Shown: piece after piece, positions 44,174-49,356 of the stretch
How the letters are laid out: each line of letters begins with the position of its first letter
Position numbering within the stretch: position 1 is the first letter of the stretch
Source: JABMPO01 sp964539785
Lineage (GTDB): Bacteria; Fidelibacterota; Marinisomatia; Marinisomatales; TCS56
Direction of reading: 5' to 3'
Assembly: GCA_964539785.1 (NCBI GenBank)
Contig: CAZIJQ010000011.1
Location: forward strand, 1-49,356
DNA: 49,356 bases
Notes under the pieces: generated by a model
What the model was told of the DNA's origin: nothing
Seen by the model: only the letters and a program-made list of their open reading frames with translations
Database searches by the model: none
Made by a program: the position numbers and the translations under genes

Positions 44174-45146
44174 ATATTTGAAATTGACGTTGGCAATCCT
44201 GATCAGTTTCGTAGGGCTGTATTTTGCCTTCAAAGGCGTAAAAATCGAAGATTTGTTAATAGCCATGAAACAGGTAAATGCCTGGTATATTACAGCCTCG
44301 ATCCTGTTGATGGTTTTCTCAGTCGTTTTACGGTCCCTGCGCTGGCGATTGATTCTGGAACCGCTATGCTCCATTAAGTTCCCCCCACTTTTTGGCTCAA
44401 CTATGATCGGATATTTTGGTAATAGTGTATTGCCATTCCGCCTCGGTGAATTTTTGCGTGCTTACAGCATTTCACGAGTCGAACCAATTAGCGCTTCAGC
44501 CGCTTTCGGCACTATAGTGTTAGAGCGGGTGCTGGATATGATTGGAGTACTGGTGGTGATGGCGTTTTTCTTTATTCTGTATCCATTCCCGGCATGGTTA
44601 AAAATCAGTGGGTTAATTGCTGGAGCCGGCACGGGAATTCTGGTACTGATTCTCATCGGACTGGCATTTGCTCAATCGGAAATTCAGAAACGTGTATTCA
44701 ATTGGAAAATATTTCAGAATCCAGTTGGCAGCAAATTGATTAAATTGATTGAGAATCTGGTAACTGGGCTGGTTTCCCTTAAGTCAACCAAACATGGATT
44801 AGCAGTATCGATCTATACTATCGCCATGTGGATTGTTTATTATATTTGTACTTATCTGGTGGTTCTGTCGGTAGATGTGCCGGTAAACTGGATTGCAGTC
44901 GGGGTGACTCTGGTGGCAACTACATTAGCGATTACAATTCCGGCGGCGCCGGGCTATATCGGTACCTACCACGCAACGGCTGTGCTGGTGATGGTGGAGC
45001 TATTTAATGTTGAACTGGCCAGCGCTCAGGCCTTTGCGGTTCTGGTTCACGCCATCGGATTTGTTCCATTTGCCATCATTGGTTTCTTTTATTTTTTGAG
45101 AAGTTCGGTGCGCTTAAAAGACGTGCAATCTGGGCAAATTGGCTGA
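44166..45146 (+). CDS. Flippase-like membrane protein (LPG synthase transmembrane / UPF0104 family)
   Basis: A 326-residue protein with about eight membrane helices. SVVLRSLRWRLILEP, GYFGNSVLPFRLGEFLRAY and PAAPGYIGTYHATAVLV are hallmark segments of the lysylphosphatidylglycerol synthase TM / UPF0104 family, many members of which are thought to flip lipids or lipid-linked intermediates. There is no soluble aminoacyl-transferase domain, so it is not a full MprF. The GTG start overlaps lolA by eight bases. Its substrate is unknown. Confidence 0.85.
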   Translation: MNKYLKLTLAILISFVGLYFAFKGVKIEDLLIAMKQVNAWYITASILLMVFSVVLRSLRWRLILEPLCSIKFPPLFGSTMIGYFGNSVLPFRLGEFLRAYSISRVEPISASAAFGTIVLERVLDMIGVLVVMAFFFILYPFPAWLKISGLIAGAGTGILVLILIGLAFAQSEIQKRVFNWKIFQNPVGSKLIKLIENLVTGLVSLKSTKHGLAVSIYTIAMWIVYYICTYLVVLSVDVPVNWIAVGVTLVATTLAITIPAAPGYIGTYHATAVLVMVELFNVELASAQAFAVLVHAIGFVPFAIIGFFYFLRSSVRLKDVQSGQIG

Positions 45147-45155
45147 ATCACGATA

Positions 45156-45707
45156 ATGAAAAAATACGATTTGATTTTTCTTGACCGGGATGGGACAATC
45201 AATCCCGATCCTGGCTACATCGCCAGTTTGGATGATTTTAAATTTTTTGAATTTCTTTTTCCGGCCTTAAAGCTGTTGAGTGATTATGGGCAACGATTTT
45301 CCATAATCACAAATCAGTCTGGTGTTGCCAGAGGTATTATCAAGCAATCCAAACTTGATGAAATAAATGATTTCATTATTAATTCGTTTGCGAGGAACAA
45401 GATACCATTATATAATATATATGTATGTACGGATCACCCGGACAGGGCTTCAAAGAACCGCAAACCGGGTACGGGAATGTTCGAACAAGCTGCCAGAGAA
45501 CAGGGCTTGCATTTACCGGATTGTTTGATGATCGGCGACAGCGAAAAGGACATAATAGCAGGTCAAAAATTATCAATGGATACAATGTTAGTGCTCACCG
45601 GCGAAGGTGAAAAAACTTTTAAAAATATAAAAACCACAGCTCCACCGACATATATTGCCAAGAATATATTGGAGGGGGCGAATCTTTTGATGGATGTGAG
45701 CGAATGA
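45156..45707 (+). CDS. HAD phosphatase of the GmhB / histidinol-phosphatase type
   Basis: A 183-residue HAD-IIIA hydrolase with Asp10 and Asp12 (FLDRDGTIN), TNQSGVARG, RKPGTGM and IGDSEKDI. It resembles D-glycero-manno-heptose 1,7-bisphosphate phosphatase, which makes lipopolysaccharide heptose. The zinc loop of GmhB (C-x-H then C-x-C) is reduced to Cys91 and His94 (CTDHP) with the second cysteine pair missing. Substrate therefore remains open. It overlaps ddl by four bases. Confidence 0.82.
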   Translation: MKKYDLIFLDRDGTINPDPGYIASLDDFKFFEFLFPALKLLSDYGQRFSIITNQSGVARGIIKQSKLDEINDFIINSFARNKIPLYNIYVCTDHPDRASKNRKPGTGMFEQAAREQGLHLPDCLMIGDSEKDIIAGQKLSMDTMLVLTGEGEKTFKNIKTTAPPTYIAKNILEGANLLMDVSE

Positions 45708-46600
45708 AAATTATAGTCTTAATGGGGGGAACGTCCCCAGAACGTGAGGTATCTTTGCGTTCCGGAATAGCAATTAATGAAGCTTGTCTCAAGGCTGGCT
45801 TTAGAAGTGAGTTACTGGATCTGAAAGCAGATATTCACGCAATTACCGATGAACTGAAATCTTGTGATCTAGTGTTTAATGCCCTGCATGGCGGAACTGG
45901 CGAAAATGGCGTAATTCAAGGTTATCTTAACAGTATTGGCGTGAATTATACTGGATCTAAAACGCTCTCTTCGGCCATTTGTATGGATAAGGATATCAGT
46001 AAGAAACTGGTCCAATTGGGCGGTTATGATACTGCCGATTGGGTTTGTGTCCAGAGTGAGCTTTCTGCCAAAGATTCATATTTCAATGAATTCCCGGCTG
46101 TTGTTAAACCTAACGATTTAGGAAGTACTATTGGTTTGGAAATTGTGCGGAAAGCGGCTGATTTAGATAATGCTGTTGCGCGGGCATTAGATTATTCAGA
46201 CAACATAATGATAGAGCAATATATTGCCGGTCGGGAATTGACAGTGGCAGTGCTTGGGGATACCGTATTACCAATTGTCGAGATAAATCCGGAGCACGAT
46301 TTGTACGATTATGCCTGCAAGTATACCAAAGGATTGAGTAATTATATCTGTCCCGCCGACCTGCCGGATTATCTCACTGCAAATATTCAATCGGCAGCAT
46401 TAGCCATTTTTCACTTATTGCGCTGCTCGGATTATGCTCGTATTGATTTCCGCTTAGACGATAATAACCGATTCTGGTTTTTAGAAACAAATACTTTGCC
46501 CGGCATGACCTCCACCAGCCTGGTGCCTAAAGCAGCAAAAGCCGCCGGAATTGATTTTACTGACTTAATCAAACAAATAATTAATTTATCTGCTAAATGA
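45704..46600 (+). CDS. ddl: D-alanine-D-alanine ligase
   Basis: A 298-residue ATP-grasp ligase for the peptidoglycan stem peptide. Visible signatures are VLMGGTSPEREVSLRSG, ALHGGTGENGVIQGYL, VVKPNDLGSTIGL, LYDYACKY (the D-Ala-specific Y-D-Y-x-x-K-Y loop, so no lactate-type change), FLETNTLPGMTSTSLVPKAA. It is slightly shorter than typical but complete. It lies between the HAD phosphatase and the NusG-like gene, overlapping both by four bases. Confidence 0.95.
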   Translation: MKIIVLMGGTSPEREVSLRSGIAINEACLKAGFRSELLDLKADIHAITDELKSCDLVFNALHGGTGENGVIQGYLNSIGVNYTGSKTLSSAICMDKDISKKLVQLGGYDTADWVCVQSELSAKDSYFNEFPAVVKPNDLGSTIGLEIVRKAADLDNAVARALDYSDNIMIEQYIAGRELTVAVLGDTVLPIVEINPEHDLYDYACKYTKGLSNYICPADLPDYLTANIQSAALAIFHLLRCSDYARIDFRLDDNNRFWFLETNTLPGMTSTSLVPKAAKAAGIDFTDLIKQIINLSAK

Positions 46601-47106
46601 TGCTTCCGGATACTGAAAAACGTTGGATTGCTGTGTATACAAAATCACGGCATGAAAAAACTGCCTATGATCAATTGGTTCAAAAAAATATCGAGGCCTA
46701 CCTGCCGCTGATAAGGACTAAGCGGCGCTGGAGCGATCGAACCAAATGGGTTGATGTTCCGCTTTTCAGAAGCTATCTTTTTGTTAGAATTGAATTAAAA
46801 AACCATTTGTATGTTTTACAGACAATTGGTGTACACCATGTAATTAAATTCAATCAGGAAGTTGCGATCATTACGGACGAACAGATACAATCGATTAAAC
46901 TGATGATCGAAGGCGGCTATAATCTCGAGTCAGTTGATTATTTTGTGGTTGGCGATAAAGCAGAAATCGCGGCCGGTCCCATGAAAGGAATCCAGGGGAT
47001 TGTCAGTCGAATCGATGGTGAAGATAAATTTGTTATAAAAATTGATGCTATTCAGCATGCAATTTCAGTACATGTTGAAAGAAATTTTTTAAAGGCCATT
47101 AAATAA
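46597..47106 (+). CDS. NusG-family antiterminator, UpxY-like
   Basis: A 169-residue protein with an NGN domain (KRWIAVYTKSRHEKTAYDQL, EAYLPLIRTKRRWSDRTKW, VPLFRSYLFVRI) and a C-terminal KOW domain (GPMKGIQGIVSRI). These features match UpxY/RfaH-like NusG paralogs that Bacteroides uses for capsule operons rather than core NusG. No polysaccharide operon follows; cysS starts one base later. It may act at distant loci or on this operon itself. Core nusG usually lies downstream of tuf, beyond the window. Confidence 0.87.
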   Translation: MMLPDTEKRWIAVYTKSRHEKTAYDQLVQKNIEAYLPLIRTKRRWSDRTKWVDVPLFRSYLFVRIELKNHLYVLQTIGVHHVIKFNQEVAIITDEQIQSIKLMIEGGYNLESVDYFVVGDKAEIAAGPMKGIQGIVSRIDGEDKFVIKIDAIQHAISVHVERNFLKAIK

Positions 47107-47107
47107 A

Positions 47108-48657
47108 ATGTCCACTCGATTTTATAATACAAAATCACGAAAAAAAGAAAATTTTGTACCTATACAAAAAGGTCAAGTAAAACTGTATACCTGTGGCCCA
47201 ACAGTTTATGATGCAGCCCATATCGGTAATTTTAGAACATTTATCTTTGAAGACCTTTTAAAAAGATATTTGTTGTTAAAAGGGTATCAGGTTACCCATG
47301 TTATGAATCTTACTGATGTTGATGATAAAACCATTAAAAAGTCAGTTGCTGAAAAGATTCCAATTAGAGAATTAACCAACAAATATATCGACCTGTTTCA
47401 CAGTGATATTAAAAAGCTGAAAATTATCCCGGCCGATCAATATCCCCGCGCCACCGATCATATAACCGGGATGATCGAAATGATTAAGTCGTTGATTGAA
47501 AAAGGGTATGCTTATGTTACTGAGAATGGTTCGGTTTATTTTTCAATTAACTCATATGATCATTACGGACGACTCGCGAATCTGAATTTCGAGCAGCAGC
47601 AAAGTACTGAACGGGTTGAATCAGATGATTACTCCAAGGATAATCCACAGGATTTCACCCTCTGGAAAGCTTGGAAGGAAAATGATGGTGATGTATTCTG
47701 GGATGCGCCCTGGGGACGCGGGAGACCAGGCTGGCATATTGAATGTTCGGCCATGTCAGTTGNNNNNNNNNNNNNNNNNNNNNNNNNNNNNNNNNNNNNN
47801 NNNNNNNNNNNNNNNNNNNNNNNNNNNNNNNNNNNNNNNNNNNNNNNNNNNNNNNNNNNNNNCCCTGGGGACGCGGGAGACCAGGCTGGCATATTGAATG
47901 TTCGGCCATGTCAGTTGAGTATCTGGGTAACCATTTTGATATTCATTGTGGTGGCGTTGACAATCTTTTCCCTCACCATGAAAATGAAATTGCACAATCC
48001 GTATGTGCTACCGGCAAAGAGTTTGTTAACTATTGGCTGCACAGCGAGCACTTGTTGCTGGATAGTGAAAAAATGAGCAAATCACTTGGTAATTTTTATC
48101 GTGTTAATGAATTACTTGCACTCGGTTACACATCCGAAAGCTTACGTTATGCGTTATTGTCCACCCATTATCGCTCAAAATTAAAATTCACTGACGATAA
48201 AAAGCATGAAGCCCAAAAAGCAGTGAATCGGGTGCAGGAGATATATAGCAGATTACAGGAATACGTTGCAGATTACGTGGACATTAGCGGATCTGCAAAT
48301 CGTGTTGCCGCGTATGAAGATTTTATCAAGGCACTCGATGATGATTTGGATGTTGCCGGTGCGTTAAGTTCCTTATTCGATTGGATTCGAAAAACAAATG
48401 TGCAGTTGGGCAATAACACGTTATCCGAAATAGATGCTGCCGATGGGATAGAATTTTTATTACAGGTAAACTCAATTTTTGATATATTGAAATTTGATTT
48501 AAGTATTCCAAAAGAAATTATTCAGTTAGCAAAAGAGAGGACCCAGGCTCGTAAAAATCAAGATTGGAAAAAATCTGATCAGATTCGCGATGATTTATAC
48601 CAATTAGGATGGGTTGTTGAAGATACAGCGGTTGGTCCAAAACTTAAGCAACGCTAG
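47108..48657 (+). CDS. cysS: Cysteinyl-tRNA synthetase, interrupted only by an assembly gap
   Basis: The left part (47108-47762) and right part (47863-48657) share an exact 55-base overlap around 100 Ns. Removing one copy and the Ns leaves 1395 bases, one open frame of 464 residues, the usual CysRS length. Motifs are Cys29 (zinc) in YTCGPTVYDAAHIGNFR with HIGN at 38-41, GWHIECSAMS, GGVDNLFPHHENE and KMSKS at 270-274. It charges tRNA-Cys. It should be read as an intact gene, not as two fragments or a pseudogene. The gap to the NusG-like gene is one base. Confidence 0.95.
47708..47917. repeat. Exact 55-base direct repeat flanking the N run (unmerged contig overlap)
   Basis: Bases 47708-47762 and 47863-47917 are identical and border exactly 100 Ns (47763-47862). 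Both copies encode the same segment of CysRS in the same frame. This is the expected look of two contig ends sharing one overlap that a scaffolder padded with a default gap. Confidence 0.95.
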
Positions 48658-48779
48658 CAGAAATTCGATCAATTTAATATCATTTGATCAGCGTAGTGAT
48701 TGCCTGCGCATATTGTTTTAGTTTTTCTGTAAAAGATATTTTGTGTTTAAATATTTTCAATTTAATTTCCAAGGCTTTG

Positions 48780-48814
48780 CTGCACGCAATAATTCGGTGC
48801 AGAGTCGATTTTTT
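48780..48814 (+). terminator. Weak terminator-like hairpin between cysS and the tRNA cluster
   Basis: CTGCAC (48780-48785) and GTGCAG (48797-48802) form a six-pair stem with an 11-base loop, followed after six bases by six T residues (48809-48814). The distance from stem to T-run is large, so confidence is low. The rest of 48658-48853 is AT-rich, with no clear promoter. Confidence 0.28.
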
Positions 48815-48853
48815 GATAGGATAGCGCAAATTATTCGTTGGATTCCCGACAAT

Positions 48854-48926
48854 GCCACCGTAGCTCAGTTGGTAGAGCAACTGATTTGTAATCAGTAAGT
48901 CGGGGGTTCGAGTCCCTTCGGTGGCT
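48854..48926 (+). tRNA. tRNA-Thr (anticodon TGT)
   Basis: A 73-base cloverleaf: acceptor GCCACCG pairs with CGGTGGC, D-arm GCTCAGTTGGTAGAGC, anticodon stem ACTGA/TCAGT around TTTGTAA, T-arm GGGGGTTCGAGTCCC. The anticodon TGT reads ACA. CCA is not encoded. It is first of four tRNAs ahead of tuf. Confidence 0.97.
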
Positions 48927-48996
48927 CTGTCGAGACATCCTTCGTCGAAAGTCATAAAGAATCACTAAGCAAGTTTTTTTAAAGATTTTGCGATGC

Positions 48997-49079
48997 GGGG
49001 AGATGGCCGAGCGGTCAATGGCAGCAGACTGTAAATCTGCCGGCGGATGCCTACGGAGGTTCGAATCCTTCTCTCCCCA
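48997..49079 (+). tRNA. tRNA-Tyr (anticodon GTA)
   Basis: An 83-base class II tRNA: acceptor GGGGAGA/TCTCCCC, anticodon stem GCAGA/TCTGC around CTGTAAA, a long variable arm as expected for bacterial tRNA-Tyr, and T-arm GGTTCGAATCC. CCA is not encoded. Confidence 0.97.
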
Positions 49080-49083
49080 CACT

Positions 49084-49156
49084 GCGGGTGTAGCTCAGTT
49101 GGTAGAGCATCAGCCTTCCAAGCTGAATGTCGCGAGTTCGAACCTCGTCGCCCGCT
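49084..49156 (+). tRNA. tRNA-Gly (anticodon TCC)
   Basis: A 73-base cloverleaf: acceptor GCGGGTG/CGCCCGC with one G-T pair, anticodon stem TCAGC/GCTGA around CTTCCAA, T-arm GCGAGTTCGAACCTCGT region. The anticodon TCC reads GGA/GGG. It begins five bases after tRNA-Tyr. Confidence 0.97.
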
Positions 49157-49211
49157 CAACCGGGCGATGTTCGGCATCCCGGCCTGATTCACCTGTGAAC
49201 TGGCCGCATAT

Positions 49212-49284
49212 GCCTACGTAGCTCAGATGGTAGAGCACGTCCTTGGTAAGGACGGGGTCACCGGTTCAAGTCCGGTCGTAGGCT
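49212..49284 (+). tRNA. tRNA-Thr (anticodon GGT)
   Basis: A 73-base cloverleaf: acceptor GCCTACG/CGTAGGC, D-arm GCTCAGATGGTAGAGC, anticodon stem CGTCC/GGACG around TTGGTAA, T-arm CCGGTTCAAGTCCGG. The anticodon GGT reads ACC/ACT. It lies 28 bases before the tuf start. Confidence 0.97.
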
Positions 49285-49312
49285 CTGAAGTTGAAAATCA
49301 AAAGGAGGACCA

Positions 49313-49356
49313 ATGTCAAAGGCAAAATTTGAGCGGACGAAACCGCATGTAAATAT
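49313..49356 (+). CDS. tuf: Elongation factor Tu, N-terminal fragment cut by the window edge
   Basis: ATG 49313 follows AAAGGAGG and encodes SKAKFERTKPHVN, the N-terminus of EF-Tu just ahead of its GTP-binding motif, which lies beyond the window. The Thr-Tyr-Gly-Thr tRNA cluster directly upstream is the classical tufB context, which strengthens a call made from 14 codons. Confidence 0.9.
   Translation, partial: MSKAKFERTKPHVN

Noticed and set aside
47107..47107. A T-box or other leader controlling cysS
   Set aside because: Only one base separates cysS from the upstream gene, so there is no room for a leader.
47743..48657. A separate second gene encoding the C-terminal part of CysRS, or a cysS pseudogene/partial duplication
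   Set aside because: The flanking 55 bases are identical on both sides of a 100-N gap, and merging them gives one intact gene, so this is an assembly artefact.
1..49356. CRISPR arrays, insertion sequences, prophage or defence islands
   Set aside because: No regularly spaced repeats, transposase, integrase, restriction or toxin-antitoxin genes were seen; gene order is continuous housekeeping.

Overview
This window is a gene-dense piece of a bacterial chromosome of moderately low GC, almost entirely chromosomal housekeeping genes on the + strand in tightly packed, often overlapping operons. I see no insertion sequence, prophage, CRISPR array or integrated element. The gene content suggests a diderm of the FCB group, probably an uncultured lineage near Neomarinimicrobiota (Marinimicrobia) rather than a classical Bacteroidota. 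Supporting points are a complete batABCDE locus, a PorV/PorQ-like barrel protein with a calcium-loop-like insertion, a UpxY-like NusG paralog, a long tail on ribosomal protein bS16, and several signal peptides whose mature protein would start with Gln. The assignment is an inference; the diderm envelope (lnt, lolA, batA-E, psd/pssA, tatA) is well supported.

Layout. 1-3072: a mixed metabolic edge with a secreted esterase cut by the window edge (-), a DppA-type D-aminopeptidase (+) and urocanate hydratase (-). 3073-3394 is non-coding apart from a candidate 32-residue hydrophobic leader ORF that runs into the start of ffh. 3395-7382: ffh-rpsP-khpA-rimM-trmD-rplS (protein targeting, ribosome assembly, tRNA modification), closed by a clear intrinsic terminator. 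7445-15584: an MFS exporter, selA-selB (selenocysteine incorporation), mutS and a PorV-like protein. 15675-28751: a long run yicC-gmk-rpoZ-UDG-dnaB-rel-HU-ruvX-lnt-DUF5683-like-ecfT-truA-htrA-psd-pssA-DUF4321-like, facing a phosphoglycolate phosphatase on the - strand. 29607-35855: tatA, then batA-batE with a SPOR-domain protein. 36010-41251: yebC-ruvC-ruvA, an aminotransferase, gcvT and a sugar-nucleotide epimerase. 41241-48657: ftsK-lolA-flippase-like-HAD phosphatase-ddl-UpxY-like-cysS. 48854-49356: tRNA-Thr, tRNA-Tyr, tRNA-Gly, tRNA-Thr and the start of tuf, the same order as the thrU-tyrU-glyT-thrT-tufB unit of E. coli.

How the genes work together. The first operon supplies SRP and ribosome maturation. 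The central run couples nucleotide supply, transcription, replication, stringent response and DNA repair with lipoprotein acylation and phosphatidylethanolamine synthesis. The bat locus and the ftsK-lolA-ddl run serve envelope integrity, division and peptidoglycan. Translational coupling appears common: many start/stop codons overlap, and several coupled genes use TTG or GTG.

The strangest object is technical. cysS is interrupted by 100 Ns flanked by an exact 55-base direct repeat. This is an unmerged contig overlap; collapsing it restores an intact 464-residue cysteinyl-tRNA synthetase. I found no convincing new multi-gene system. The best biological leads are the hydrophobic leader ORF at ffh, the orphan ecfT beside truA, the duplicated acidic tail of bS16, and the Gln-after-signal-peptide pattern.
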